Shown: positions 44,660-53,887 of the stretch, in pieces
Layout: each line of letters begins with the position of its first letter
Numbering within the stretch: position 1 is the first letter of the stretch
Assembly: GCF_013179285.1 (NCBI RefSeq)
Contig: NZ_WVNW01000002.1
Location: 806,001-870,000, forward strand
Direction: 5' to 3'
Length of the DNA: 64,000 nucleotides
Source of the DNA: Roseobacter sp. HKCCD6576-2
GTDB lineage: Bacteria > Pseudomonadota > Alphaproteobacteria > Rhodobacterales > Rhodobacteraceae
Position numbers and translations under genes: made by a program
Notes under the pieces: model-generated
The model's input: only the letters and a program-made list of their open reading frames with translations
Told to the model about the DNA's origin: nothing
Databases searched by the model: none

Positions 44660-44884
44660 TCAGACGTAATACGCATCCCGAAAGACGTGATGTGCAATCT
44701 CTTCGCGCTTCAGCCCGCGTTTCGCCAATTCGGCGTCGCTCATCGCATTGAGCGCCTGCGCTTCGCGCACCCGGCTGTTGCTGTCCATGATCGCGCCCAG
44801 AAAGTGGCCGAGTGCGGTGAACGGCAGCAAGATCAGGTCGGCGAAACCAACGCCGGATTTCAGATTTGTTGTGCTCGTGGCCAT
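44660..44884 (-). CDS. DUF1127 domain small protein
   Basis: A 74-residue protein with hydrophobic residues 14-34 and the DUF1127 core LNAMSDAELAKRGLKREEIAHHVFRDAYY at the end. Members are abundant in Rhodobacterales; some regulate RNA turnover or nutrient responses. It stands between the cysteine-rich secreted protein and the second DUF1127 gene, within the urease region, and has its own likely terminator. Confidence 0.88.
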   Translation of the reverse strand: MATSTTNLKSGVGFADLILLPFTALGHFLGAIMDSNSRVREAQALNAMSDAELAKRGLKREEIAHHVFRDAYYV

Positions 44885-45104
44885 GTGGAAACTCCTATGG
44901 TGATACCAAGTGTTCCCTCCCTTGGCCCAAAGCTAGGCACCACCGGTGAGCTGGGCAATTGCCAATTCTGCAAACCCGGAATGCACGGACCGGTTAGATC
45001 GAAACCATGATCAACCGCCGCCGCCTGAAGGCCGAGACCGTTCGGGGGCAGTCTGAGGTTCTCCCCAGTGTTGGGGGGAGCTTTGGCATCTCGATGGTTA
45101 CGGT

Positions 45105-45704
45105 TTACTTGCGCTCGATGTATCCGCTGCCGCTTCCGAAATTCGAATTCGGGTTCGCGCAATCCGCCGCGTCCGTTCCCCAAGCGCAGAGATTCAGGCC
45201 GTTTGGCTCATCACAATCGCCGTCATTCGTGAACGGGCAAGGGTTGAGTAGGCTGTTATTGCTCCCACTACTGGAACAATCCGCCGTATCCGTACCCGCG
45301 GCACATAGGCCGGTGCCAATACCCGGCTCGTCACATTCCCCGTCGAACGCCCAATTGCAGGAGTTCGCATCGCTGGCCGCCCCGACACCAGAGCAATCTG
45401 CCGTATCCGTGCCAGCAGCACATAACCCCGTGCCAATACCCGGCTCGTCACACTCCCCGTCAAAGGCCCATTGGCAAGAGTTCGGACCACTGGCCGTCCC
45501 GCCACCGCAATCCGCCGTATCCGTCCCCACACCACAAAGGCCAGTTCCGATACCAGGCTCGTCGCATTCACCGTCAAAGGCCCATGGGCAACTGTTATCG
45601 GCCAAAGCTGGCGCAGCCATGAATAGCCCAGTTGCAAGACAAACAGCCGGCAAGGCACGCAAAAGAACCACACAGATACGGAAGGTCGGAATGAAAGCCG
45701 TCAT
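45105..45704 (-). CDS. Secreted cysteine-rich four-repeat protein
   Basis: A 199-residue protein with a signal peptide (about 1-35, ending AAPALA) followed by four repeats of 38-40 residues beginning at 37, 75, 114 and 154. Each has the core CxWAFDGECDEPG followed by GLCxxGTDTADC: four cysteines, a DGECDEP acidic loop and a TDxADC end, linked by Gly/Ser/Ala spacers. Repeats 1-3 are nearly identical, repeat 4 diverged (PFTNDGDCDEP). Two disulfides and perhaps one calcium ion per repeat are plausible. The motif recalls a small DGxCD...DC disulfide module seen in diverse bacteria, but no named family can be assigned. It lies between ureC and ureE. Confidence 0.8.
   Translation of the reverse strand: MTAFIPTFRICVVLLRALPAVCLATGLFMAAPALADNSCPWAFDGECDEPGIGTGLCGVGTDTADCGGGTASGPNSCQWAFDGECDEPGIGTGLCAAGTDTADCSGVGAASDANSCNWAFDGECDEPGIGTGLCAAGTDTADCSSSGSNNSLLNPCPFTNDGDCDEPNGLNLCAWGTDAADCANPNSNFGSGSGYIERK
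45159..45596 (-). repeat. Four tandem copies coding the DGECDEP module
   Basis: Four units of 114-120 bases encode the cysteine repeats at 45596, 45482, 45365 and 45245 (left to right on the minus strand). The first three share nearly identical DNA in the CCGGCTCGTCACA/GTTCCCCGTC region, indicating recent duplication; the fourth (towards the C-terminus) is older. Spacing is regular but the units are coding, so this is not a CRISPR. Confidence 0.82.
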
Positions 45705-45832
45705 ATGATCGTGTCTCCTCAGAAAGCTCCGGCGGGGCACGACCGCCACAACAAATATATGCTGAGCGCAATAGTTGTGACTTGCAATCAAAAATCACCG
45801 CCTCGTGGGCGGATCACGAGAGGCGCGTGGCG

Positions 45833-47542
45833 TCAGTACATAAAATACCGCTGTGCCATCGGCAGTTCTTTGGCTGGATCGCAGGTGAGCAGCTCACCAT
45901 TTGCACGCACCTCATAGGTCTCGGGATGCACATCGACTTCGGGCGTCGCAGCATTGTGAACCATATCTTTCTTGCCAATGCCGCGCGTGTTTTCCACGGC
46001 CAGCGTGGTTTTCCGCAGGCCAAGCGGGCCGCCGATGCCGCGGCTCTGCGCCGCCTCCGACACGAAGGTTACGGCCGACTGTTCCACCGAACGACCGAAC
46101 GCGCCGAACATCGGACGCGAATAGACCGGCTGCGGCGTCGGGATCGAGGCATTGGAGTCGCCCATCTGCGCCATGGCGATGGTCCCGCCGATCAGCGACA
46201 TCTCGGGTTTCACGCCGAAAAACGCCGGGTTCCACAGCACCAGATCGGCGCGTTTGCCGGGTTCCACACTGCCGATATGTGTCGATATCCCATGCGCGAT
46301 GGCAGGGTTGATCGTGTATTTCGCCACATAGCGTTTGACCCGCGCATTGTCATTGTTGCCCGTTTCCTCAGGCAGCGCGCCGCGTTGTTTCTTCATTTTG
46401 TCGGCGGTTTGCCAGGTGCGGATGATCACTTCGCCAACCCGGCCCATCGCCTGGCTATCGGATGCGATGATGCTGAACGCGCCCATATCGTGCAGGATGT
46501 CCTCGGCTGCGATGGTCTCCTTACGGATACGGCTTTCGGCAAAGGCCACATCCTCGGGGATCGCTTTGTCGAGATGGTGGCAGACCATGAGCATATCGAG
46601 ATGCTCTTCCAGCGTGTTCACCGTGTAGGGCATGGTCGGGTTGGTGGAACTCGGCAGCACATGGTCAAACCCCACCACCTTCATGATATCCGGCGCGTGC
46701 CCGCCGCCCGCGCCCTCGGTGTGGAAGGCATGGATCGTGCGGCCCTTCATGGCAGCGAGTGTGTTCTCGACAAAGCCGCTCTCGTTCAGCGTGTCGGTGT
46801 GGATCATCACTTGGACGTCCATCTCATCGGCGACGGAGAGGCAGCAATCGATGGCGCCCGGCGTCGTGCCCCAATCCTCATGCAGTTTCATCGCGCAGGC
46901 CCCAGCCTCCACCATTTCAACCAGCGCTTCGGGCTGGCTGGCATTGCCCTTGGCGCTCAGTCCGAAATTCATCGGAAACGCATCAAGCGCCTGCAACATC
47001 CGCCCGATATGCCAGGACCCCGGCGTGCAGGTGGTGGCCAGCGTGCCATGGGCCGGGCCGGTGCCGCCACCGAGCATGGTGGTGATGCCGGAATGCAGCG
47101 CATCTTCGATCTGCTGCGGGCAGATGAAGTGAATATGCGCGTCGAAGCCGCCTGCGGTCAGAATCCGCCCCTCGCCTGCGATGGCCTCGGTGCCAGGGCC
47201 GATGATGATATCGACGCCGGGCTGTGTGTCCGGGTTGCCTGCCTTGCCGATGGCGTGAATCAACCCGTCTTTCAGGCCGACATCGGCCTTGTAGATGCCG
47301 GAGTGGTCCACGATCAGCGCATTGGTGATGACGGTGTCGACCGCGCCGCCCGCCCGCGTGACCTGGCTCTGCCCCATCCCGTCACGGATCACCTTGCCAC
47401 CGCCGAATTTGACCTCCTCGCCATAGGTGGTGAGGTCGCGTTCTACCTCAATGATGAGGTCGGTGTCGGCGAGGCGCACCCGGTCGCCCGTGGTGGGGCC
47501 GTACATATCGGCATAGGTGGTGCGGGGGATTTGGGTTGGCAT
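45833..47542 (-). CDS. ureC: Urease alpha subunit
   Basis: The 569-residue catalytic subunit hydrolysing urea to ammonia and carbamate. The di-nickel site is intact: HIHFICPQQ (His-x-His), the carbamylated Lys in [19 protein letters not shown], and the [14 protein letters not shown] His. The mobile flap Cys-His is in [21 protein letters not shown]. The ATG has AAAGGA nine bases before it. It follows a DUF6881-like gene by three bases. Length is normal. Confidence 0.98.
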   Translation of the reverse strand: MPTQIPRTTYADMYGPTTGDRVRLADTDLIIEVERDLTTYGEEVKFGGGKVIRDGMGQSQVTRAGGAVDTVITNALIVDHSGIYKADVGLKDGLIHAIGKAGNPDTQPGVDIIIGPGTEAIAGEGRILTAGGFDAHIHFICPQQIEDALHSGITTMLGGGTGPAHGTLATTCTPGSWHIGRMLQALDAFPMNFGLSAKGNASQPEALVEMVEAGACAMKLHEDWGTTPGAIDCCLSVADEMDVQVMIHTDTLNESGFVENTLAAMKGRTIHAFHTEGAGGGHAPDIMKVVGFDHVLPSSTNPTMPYTVNTLEEHLDMLMVCHHLDKAIPEDVAFAESRIRKETIAAEDILHDMGAFSIIASDSQAMGRVGEVIIRTWQTADKMKKQRGALPEETGNNDNARVKRYVAKYTINPAIAHGISTHIGSVEPGKRADLVLWNPAFFGVKPEMSLIGGTIAMAQMGDSNASIPTPQPVYSRPMFGAFGRSVEQSAVTFVSEAAQSRGIGGPLGLRKTTLAVENTRGIGKKDMVHNAATPEVDVHPETYEVRANGELLTCDPAKELPMAQRYFMY

Positions 47543-47545
47543 GGA

Positions 47546-47848
47546 TTATCCTTTGTTTCTTGCCGCCGTCCATGCGGCTTCGAACTGCTGCTTTGGGATG
47601 TCAATCACCGCATGCTGCAATTCGTCCAGTTCATCCAGTGGCGGTACAGGTTGATCAGGAAATCTCGCGCCACCCGTTTCATCGGGACTATCTGCCCAGG
47701 TCAGTCGACCATCTTCATAGACTTCCACTACCCGAAGCACCCAGTCATCGCGGACTTCATAGAAGAATATCGAGGGGTCGTCCGAACATGAGTGTATCCA
47801 ATACACTTTGTGAAAATGCAGACCGGGAAATGCGAGAGCTTCGGTCAT
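47546..47848 (-). CDS. DUF6881-like hypothetical protein
   Basis: A 100-residue soluble protein resembling small proteins with KVYWIHSCSDDPSIFFYEVRDD followed by RVVEVYEDGRLTWAD, typical of the DUF6881 group. An AGGTG site precedes the ATG at 47848; the longer frame starts with GTG. It lies three bases before ureC and probably shares the urease transcript. Function unknown. Confidence 0.68.
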   Translation of the reverse strand: MTEALAFPGLHFHKVYWIHSCSDDPSIFFYEVRDDWVLRVVEVYEDGRLTWADSPDETGGARFPDQPVPPLDELDELQHAVIDIPKQQFEAAWTAARNKG

Positions 47849-48041
47849 GGGAGACACCTGAGCGCCATCGACGGGCTGCCATGCGTCGAGCCGACAGTCT
47901 TTCTGCGCACTTTATGGTTCAGTCCCGCACGCCATACGAGCGCAGCACCAAGCCCAACCAAATCGACGTGCCGGGGGGCGGCCCGTCGATGGCGCGGCGG
48001 CTGCGCCTTGGTTCCGCGCCGGAGCATTAGGCCATCTCTGC

Positions 48042-48437
48042 TCACGCCTGAAACACCTCATCCACCTCGACCTGAAGCCCCGTCACCAGCCCATTGGTCT
48101 GCATCGCCATCCCAATCACCGCGAGCAGTTCTCCATGCATCTCCGGCGTCATGCCCTTCGCCTTGGCCCCCGCCGTGTGGCTATGGACGCAATAAGAACA
48201 CCCGTTCGCCGTGGAGACCGCCACATACAGCATCTCTTTCACCAACGGGTCCAAAGCGCCCGGCGCCATCACCTGCTTCAAGCGCGCCCAGGTGGCCGCA
48301 AGCGTCTCGGGATCATGCGCCAAGGCGCGCCAGAAATTGTTAACGTAGTCCGTCCCCCGCACCGCGCGGATGTCGTCGAAGACGGCCAGCGCCTCGGCGC
48401 TGACCTCCTCGTCCGACAAAAGCGGAACCGTGCCCAT
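48042..48437 (-). CDS. Carboxymuconolactone decarboxylase / AhpD-like protein with CxxC
   Basis: A 131-residue helical protein with the redox motif CSYCVHSHTAGA (about 82-93), the AhpD-type active site that reduces peroxides in some members. Other blocks are LKQVMAPGALDPLVKEMLYVAVSTANG and MTPEMHGELLAVIGMAMQTNGL. Its ATG shares the A of the preceding cyclase-family stop (TGATG), so both are coupled. The pair sits in the middle of the urease cluster. Confidence 0.9.
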   Translation of the reverse strand: MGTVPLLSDEEVSAEALAVFDDIRAVRGTDYVNNFWRALAHDPETLAATWARLKQVMAPGALDPLVKEMLYVAVSTANGCSYCVHSHTAGAKAKGMTPEMHGELLAVIGMAMQTNGLVTGLQVEVDEVFQA

Positions 48438-49252
48438 CACACCATCCCGAAGATGCGGGCCGGGCCGCCGGTGCCGCGCCCGGTCTTGGGCGCACCGACC
48501 ACGAGCGATGCGCCAGCAGCGGGCATTTGATCAAGCCCGGCGATACATTCGATTCCATAGCGGTTGGCAGGCAGCCAGGCGTAATGGGTCGCGAAATCCG
48601 CCGACGGCCCGTGATCGAGCGACAGTGTGTCGACCGCAATCGCACCGGCACCGGTTTCCAAGAGCATCTGCGTCGCCTCGATATGGAACCCAGGGAAATG
48701 CATCACCCCGTCGCCATCGGCATTGCGAAACCCGTCGCTCCGCGCCTTGGCGGCCCACCCGGAATACATCGCAACGCAAGCGCCATCCGGGATCTCCCCG
48801 TTGGCGGCGATCCAGGCCGAGAGATCATCTGGCGTCACTTGCGTGTCCGGGTCATCCGCAGCCCTTGCGGCGATATCAACCACGCAAAGCGGGCAGACCA
48901 GATTCTCGACCGGGATCTCATCAACCGAGAGCCCATCGGCGGAGAAATGCAGCGGCGCATCGATATGGGTGCCGGTGTGTTCCATGACCGTCAACACGTT
49001 GAGATTAAAACCGTTCTCCGCGAAGTTCGCGGTGGCCTCATAGGAGATGCCCGGCTCGCCGAAATAAGTCGGGAAGGTTTCATCCATCATATGGGTCATG
49101 TCCACGACGCCACCATGGCCCGCCGCCATCGCCGGGGTTGTCGTGCCGCTGCTCAACGCCACCGCAGCGGTGGCCGCCGCACCCGCCGTAAAGAAACCCC
49201 GCCGTGAGAGCATCTGCTCCTTCACGGCAGTCATCACACAGATATCACACAT
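48437..49252 (-). CDS. Tat-exported cyclase family metal-dependent hydrolase
   Basis: A 271-residue protein of the cyclase/kynurenine formamidase-like family. The metal-binding motif HTGTHIDAPLHF and a later IAVDTLSLDHGPSADFATH are conserved. The N-terminus has a twin-arginine signal (SRRGFFTAGAAATAAVA), preceded by a short MCDICVM lead with two cysteines, so export to the periplasm in folded form is likely. Relatives hydrolyse isatin, formylkynurenine or related amides; the substrate is not predictable. Stop and the next start overlap by one base. Confidence 0.85.
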   Translation of the reverse strand: MCDICVMTAVKEQMLSRRGFFTAGAAATAAVALSSGTTTPAMAAGHGGVVDMTHMMDETFPTYFGEPGISYEATANFAENGFNLNVLTVMEHTGTHIDAPLHFSADGLSVDEIPVENLVCPLCVVDIAARAADDPDTQVTPDDLSAWIAANGEIPDGACVAMYSGWAAKARSDGFRNADGDGVMHFPGFHIEATQMLLETGAGAIAVDTLSLDHGPSADFATHYAWLPANRYGIECIAGLDQMPAAGASLVVGAPKTGRGTGGPARIFGMV

Positions 49253-49317
49253 GGCTTGCTCCTCCCTGGTTGTCGCCATTGGTCTGCTCGGTTGTCTCTG
49301 CCTGTCGCCGCATCGTA

Positions 49318-49686
49318 TCACTCGCCATGATCAAGATACCCCAGCTCGTCTGTGCGTGTCTCGGTCAGCCGAATCAAACAGGACAGACGAAGCGCAGCTT
49401 CGGCCGGCGCCCCACGCATGAATTCCGCCTCGGCCTCACATGCCGCATCCCGGAAGGGAATCCAGGCCCGCTGCGCTGTGCGGATCAGGTCGGGCATCGC
49501 GCCTTGCGCGTCGGCCAGCACGGATTGATAGACCGCGTTCAACTCCGCATCGACGCGGGCATACTCTTCGGCCAGGCAGGCATTGATGCCCTGCTGCGGC
49601 AGAGCCGCGAAATCGGTGCAGTCCCACTCCTGCGCCACAGCCGGCATCGGAACTATCAGCAGCAAGACTGCCCAGAGTCCTTTCAT
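49318..49686 (-). CDS. LprI-like (DUF1311) secreted protein
   Basis: A 122-residue exported protein with a signal peptide (about 1-18, ending AVA) and the lysozyme-inhibitor LprI N-domain pattern: GINACLAEEYARVDAELNAVY, then QRAWIPFRDAACEAEAEF and ALRLSCLIRLTETRTDEL. Cysteines at fixed places should form disulfides. A GGAGGCGGCG site precedes the ATG. It lies between ureB and the cyclase gene on the same strand. Its role next to urease is unknown. Confidence 0.88.
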   Translation of the reverse strand: MKGLWAVLLLIVPMPAVAQEWDCTDFAALPQQGINACLAEEYARVDAELNAVYQSVLADAQGAMPDLIRTAQRAWIPFRDAACEAEAEFMRGAPAEAALRLSCLIRLTETRTDELGYLDHGE

Positions 49687-49744
49687 CGCCGCCTCCAGAT
49701 GGCCGAATTGGCGTCGATCCCAAGCCAGATATCAAACAGGGTCA

Positions 49745-50050
49745 TCATAGTTTGCCCATCACCTGTTGATTGAAACCATGGACGACGCCTGCACCGCTAT
49801 AGGGCACCAGTTGCACCTCTCGGGCTTGGCCCGGTTCAAAGCGCACCGCCGTACCCGCCGGAATGTCCAGCCGGTGGCCCCGCGCCGCGGCGCGGTCGAA
49901 ATCCAGCGCCGTGTTTGCCTCAGCGAAATGATAATGGCTGCCGACCTGCACTGGCCTGTCGCCGGTATTGGCCACCTTCAGCGTGATCGCCGGGCGGTCG
50001 GCATTCAACGTAATCTCCCCCGCCGCAGGCAGGATTTCACCAGGGATCAT
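49745..50050 (-). CDS. ureB: Urease beta subunit
   Basis: A 101-residue subunit with the family signature [52 protein letters not shown] in pieces and [15 protein letters not shown]. It is of normal length. It is separated from ureA by a membrane protein gene. Confidence 0.97.
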   Translation of the reverse strand: MIPGEILPAAGEITLNADRPAITLKVANTGDRPVQVGSHYHFAEANTALDFDRAAARGHRLDIPAGTAVRFEPGQAREVQLVPYSGAGVVHGFNQQVMGKL

Positions 50051-50081
50051 AAGGCAGCTCCAACTGCGGGCCGGATTGGCC

Positions 50082-50576
50082 CTAAAGAACGATTTGATAG
50101 GTGAGGATCAGCGCCACCGACAAAGACAGCAGGCAGATAAACACCCAATAAAGGATTGAGGGCAGATGCCAGTGCCGGTCGCGGATGCCGCGCCCGGAGG
50201 GCCCCTCGCAAATACTGTCGTGCAGACAGAGTGTGTCGCGCTCCATCTCGGTCAGGAAAATCACATGACGGTTGATGTCGCGCTGAATGAAATAGAACCG
50301 CAGCGCGCCGCCGGCATTGAACACGAAAGGCAGGAAATAGATCGTCTGCAGCCCGACCATTTCGAGCATGAAGGTGGTCGAGATGCTGTCGCGATACACC
50401 GCGAGCCAGCCGAAAAACGCGAAGGTCGCGATGATGGAATGCCGGATCCAAACCTCGCGCTCTTTCTGCAATTCGGTCACGCGGTCCGAGAACAGGCCGT
50501 ATTGCGCCACCGCGAAACGAAAGTCGCGCTCGCTTAGCGCGGCTTGGCGCAGATGTTGGTCGGGTTGAGCGTCCAT
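50082..50576 (-). CDS. Membrane hypothetical protein between ureA and ureB
   Basis: A 164-residue integral membrane protein with hydrophobic segments about 47-63, 69-88 and 140-160. No family is recognised. It is inserted between ureA and ureB, where such a gene is present in several roseobacters; a link to urea or nickel handling is possible but not shown. Confidence 0.78.
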   Translation of the reverse strand: MDAQPDQHLRQAALSERDFRFAVAQYGLFSDRVTELQKEREVWIRHSIIATFAFFGWLAVYRDSISTTFMLEMVGLQTIYFLPFVFNAGGALRFYFIQRDINRHVIFLTEMERDTLCLHDSICEGPSGRGIRDRHWHLPSILYWVFICLLSLSVALILTYQIVL

Positions 50577-50628
50577 GAGCCATCTTTACCCCGAATTGCG
50601 TCATGTTTCGATCACTTCTCATTGAAGC

Positions 50629-50931
50629 TTAACGGATCGGGTGGTGCACGGTCACCAATTTGGTGCCGTCAGGGAAGGTCGCCTCGACCTGTACATCGTG
50701 GATCATTTCGGGCACGCCCGCCATACATTGATCGGCCCGGATTACTTGCGCGCCCGCACTCATCAGATCGGCCACGCTCCGCCCGTCACGCGCGCCTTCG
50801 ACGACAAAATCGGTAATCAAGGCAATCGCCTCGGGGTGGTTCAGCTTCACACCGCGCAGCAGGCGGTTGCGCGCCACCATGGCGGCCAAGCTGACCAGGA
50901 GTTTGTCTTTTTCGCGGGGGGTGAGGTTCAT
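50629..50931 (-). CDS. ureA: Urease gamma subunit
   Basis: A 100-residue subunit, recognised from [41 protein letters not shown] in pieces and [36 protein letters not shown]. The ATG at 50931 lies 16 bases after ureD. Normal length. Confidence 0.97.
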   Translation of the reverse strand: MNLTPREKDKLLVSLAAMVARNRLLRGVKLNHPEAIALITDFVVEGARDGRSVADLMSAGAQVIRADQCMAGVPEMIHDVQVEATFPDGTKLVTVHHPIR

Positions 50932-50947
50932 CTGTCGTCCTTGGCTG

Positions 50948-51760
50948 TCAGAGTTGCCAGACCCGTGGCAGGGGCTGGTGGGTCAGGATTTGCACGGCCT
51001 CTGCCACGGCACGGCGGAGCGGAAACGCGTCCTCAGCCATGAAGCGCGCGGTCAGGCGCCCGCCCCAGGCTGAGGCGGCGGCGGAAACATCTGTGTTTGG
51101 CAAGATGCGTCTAAGACGCTCCAGATGATCCTCGGCATCGGGGGCGACGAGTGTGAGACTCGCGAGCGCGGTTGCGCCGTTCAGCCCGGCCGTGCCGGGG
51201 CGGGTCAAGTCCGCCGGTCGCAGGCGGAGAGGTTCCAACACCACCAACCGTCCGCCGCGCCGGATGCTCCGCCGGTCGGTCAGATGAACCCGGCCCAGAT
51301 GCTCCCCCATCGCGGCCCGTCCCAAGACCAGCGTTTCCAGGAAGACGAGCCGGGCGTCGGTGGCCATCTCAACCGTGATGTCGCGTTCCAGGGCTGCCTG
51401 ATCGAATAAAATCAACTCTTGCGGCAACCAATGCAGTTCCGCCCCGGCCCCAAGGCTCAGATGCACCTGCACCCGCCCGGTGCCAGTTGTGCTTTTATAG
51501 CCCCGCTCGGCGGTTTGGGTCGTGGCAACGGCCTGCATCCCTTCTCCAAGCGCAACCGAATACGACAACCGATCTCCGCCCGTGATCCCGCCCGCCGTGT
51601 TCAGAAACACGATCTCGGGCCAGCGACCATGCATCCGGGGCAGCATCGCCTTGGCCGCGCCCTCCTGATGCAAATGGCTCAGACGCCCCTTGGCAAAGCC
51701 GACATCAGCGCGGCCCCGGGTGCGTTGCAGACGGCAATCAGTGGTGGTGGCATCCAGCAT
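50948..51760 (-). CDS. ureD: Urease accessory protein UreD
   Basis: The 270-residue scaffold that assembles the nickel-loading complex with UreF and UreG. Family marks are [16 protein letters not shown], the [17 protein letters not shown] block, the [20 protein letters not shown] segment, and [20 protein letters not shown]. It is the first urease gene and starts near the divergent pyrC, so the urease promoter lies in the 51767-51938 spacer. The ATG at 51760 is preferred to a TTG at 51766. Confidence 0.94.
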   Translation of the reverse strand: MLDATTTDCRLQRTRGRADVGFAKGRLSHLHQEGAAKAMLPRMHGRWPEIVFLNTAGGITGGDRLSYSVALGEGMQAVATTQTAERGYKSTTGTGRVQVHLSLGAGAELHWLPQELILFDQAALERDITVEMATDARLVFLETLVLGRAAMGEHLGRVHLTDRRSIRRGGRLVVLEPLRLRPADLTRPGTAGLNGATALASLTLVAPDAEDHLERLRRILPNTDVSAAASAWGGRLTARFMAEDAFPLRRAVAEAVQILTHQPLPRVWQL

Positions 51761-51938
51761 CGCCAAACCCTAGGCAAGCGGCTGGACGCAAAACAAGCGA
51801 CCCAAGGCGCGGCCCCGGGCGCAGATCGCGCATCGCCCAAAATTCAGGCAAAGCGCTGCCAAATGCAGCACAATCGACATCCCCCTGCGGCGGCCTTGCC
51901 CCTTGGCAGCACGCGCGCCCCAGTGTAGCGGAGGGACC

Positions 51939-52979
51939 ATGACCACACTTATGCTCCGCCGCCCCGATGATTGGCACCTGCACCTGCGCGATGGCGCGAT
52001 GTTGGAAGGTGTCTTGCCCGAAACCACCCGTCATTTCGCCCGCGCGATCATCATGCCCAATCTGGTGCCGCCGGTGGTGCGCGGCCAAGACGCGGCGGCC
52101 TATCGCGACCGAATCCTAGCCGCCCTGCCCGAGGGCGCGGAATTCACTCCGCTAATGACCCTCTATCTGACCGAAGAGACCGACCCAGATGATGTGGCCG
52201 CGGCCCATGCCAGCGGGCTGGTGACGGCAGTGAAACTCTACCCCGCCGGGGCCACCACCAACTCCGCCTCCGGCGTCACCGATTTCGACAAAGTGCGGGG
52301 CGTTTTGGAACGGATGGCGGAGATCGGGCTGCCGCTCTGCATCCATGGCGAAGTGACCACGGCAGAAGTCGACATTTTCGACCGGGAGCAGGTGTTTTTG
52401 GAGACGGTCCTCGATCCGCTCCGCCGCGCCACGCCCGGTTTGACGGTCACGCTGGAGCATATCACCACGGCGCAGGGCATCGATTATGTCTCTGAAGCCG
52501 AAGGGAAAATCGCAGGCACGATCACCACGCATCACCTGATGATCAACCGCAACCACATCTTGGTCGGCGGGATCAAACCGCATTATTACTGCCTGCCCGT
52601 CGCCAAGCGGAGCACTCACCAAGAGGCACTGCGCCGCGCCGCAACCTCGGGCAATCCGCGCTTCTTCCTTGGCACCGACAGCGCCCCGCATACGGACCCG
52701 AATAAGGAAAGCGCCTGCGGCTGCGCCGGGTGTTTTACGGCGACCAACACGCTGTCTTGTCTGGCCCATGTGTTTGAAGAAGAAAACGCGCTCGACAAGC
52801 TTGAAGGCTTCACCTCGCTCTTTGGCCCGGCCCATTACGGCCTGCCGCCAAACGAAGCCACCATCACGCTAACCAAACAGGCCGACCCCGTCCCCTACCC
52901 CGACAAAATCGACACTGGCGAGGGGCCGGTTACCCTCTTCGACCCCGGCCATCCGCTGTACTGGTCCGTCCATCCCTAA
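51939..52979 (+). CDS. pyrC: Dihydroorotase, class II (PyrC)
   Basis: Closes carbamoyl-aspartate to dihydroorotate in pyrimidine synthesis. The 346-residue protein has the metal motif [10 protein letters not shown] (His13, His15), the carboxylated-lysine region [15 protein letters not shown], the HGE strand, [11 protein letters not shown] and GTDSAPH. This is the stand-alone PyrC type, not the CAD-type. The ATG at 51939 fits the family; an upstream ATG at 51903 does not. pyrE follows by 23 bases. Confidence 0.96.
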   Translation: MTTLMLRRPDDWHLHLRDGAMLEGVLPETTRHFARAIIMPNLVPPVVRGQDAAAYRDRILAALPEGAEFTPLMTLYLTEETDPDDVAAAHASGLVTAVKLYPAGATTNSASGVTDFDKVRGVLERMAEIGLPLCIHGEVTTAEVDIFDREQVFLETVLDPLRRATPGLTVTLEHITTAQGIDYVSEAEGKIAGTITTHHLMINRNHILVGGIKPHYYCLPVAKRSTHQEALRRAATSGNPRFFLGTDSAPHTDPNKESACGCAGCFTATNTLSCLAHVFEEENALDKLEGFTSLFGPAHYGLPPNEATITLTKQADPVPYPDKIDTGEGPVTLFDPGHPLYWSVHP

Positions 52980-53002
52980 CCCCCGCTTCCCGAGGCCCCA
53001 AG

Positions 53003-53683
53003 ATGATCCCATCGACCTATCCCGACGCCGCCACCATGGCCCAGATGACCGCGCGCATGCTCCTGGATATCGGCGCGGTGCACTTCAACGCGCGCGAACC
53101 CTTCACCCATGCCTCGGGGAAACAGGCGCCGACCTATATCGATTGCCGTAAGCTGATCTCTTACCCGCGCATCCGCGCGACGCTGATGGATTTCCTGACC
53201 TGTACGGTGATGCGCAATGCGGGTCTCGAAGCCTTCGACAATATCGCCGGCGGCGAGACGGCAGGCATCCCCTTCGCGGCCTTTGTGGCCGAGCGGATGG
53301 CGCTGCCGATGACCTATGTGCGGAAGAAACCGAAAGGCTATGGCCGCGACGCGCAGATCGAGGGGCAGATGAACGAGGGCGAGCGGGTCTTGCTCGTGGA
53401 AGACCTGACCACCGATGGCGGCTCGAAGCTGAAATTCGTCGAGGCGATCCGCAAGACCGGTGCGACCTGCGGCCATACGGCGGTGATTTTCTTCTACGAT
53501 ATCTTCCCGGAGACGGTGCCGAACTTGGCGGCCGAAGGCGTGGTGCTGCATCACCTCTGCACCTGGGCGGATGTGGTGGCCGAGGCACGGCGCGCCGGGG
53601 ATTTCGACGAAGAGACCCTGGCCGAGGTCGAACGATTCTTGACCGACCCGGACGCTTGGTCTGAGGCGAGAGGCAAGAGTTGA
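53003..53683 (+). CDS. pyrE: Orotate phosphoribosyltransferase
   Basis: Joins orotate to PRPP giving OMP. The 226-residue enzyme carries the PRPP-binding signature [15 protein letters not shown] and the flexible-loop segment [34 protein letters not shown] is the usual orotate-site block. It forms a two-gene pyrimidine unit with pyrC. Confidence 0.96.
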   Translation: MIPSTYPDAATMAQMTARMLLDIGAVHFNAREPFTHASGKQAPTYIDCRKLISYPRIRATLMDFLTCTVMRNAGLEAFDNIAGGETAGIPFAAFVAERMALPMTYVRKKPKGYGRDAQIEGQMNEGERVLLVEDLTTDGGSKLKFVEAIRKTGATCGHTAVIFFYDIFPETVPNLAAEGVVLHHLCTWADVVAEARRAGDFDEETLAEVERFLTDPDAWSEARGKS

Positions 53684-53887
53684 TCCGCCGGTCAAACTAA
53701 ATCTGTTACCACGCGGCAGCGCCGCCAGGAGATACACAATATATTGACAGATGCGCCACGTCAGAACCAAGATGCTGAGGCGAAAAACGACCCACAGCCT
53801 GTCCACAGGATATCCAGATTGACCGCTCCGCAGGGGGCAGGATAGTCAGTTGATCCCATCACGGGGGACAGCAATAGGGGGAGGCAC

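Noticed and set aside
45159-45596. CRISPR-like array of regularly spaced repeats
   Set aside because: The repeats are in frame, encode a cysteine-rich motif, and the spaces between them are coding linkers of similar composition. No cas genes are present.
45782-47791. 669-codon plus-strand frame antisense to ureC
   Set aside because: ureC is certain from its nickel-site motifs. The antisense product is His/Arg/Ala-rich and has no known domain.
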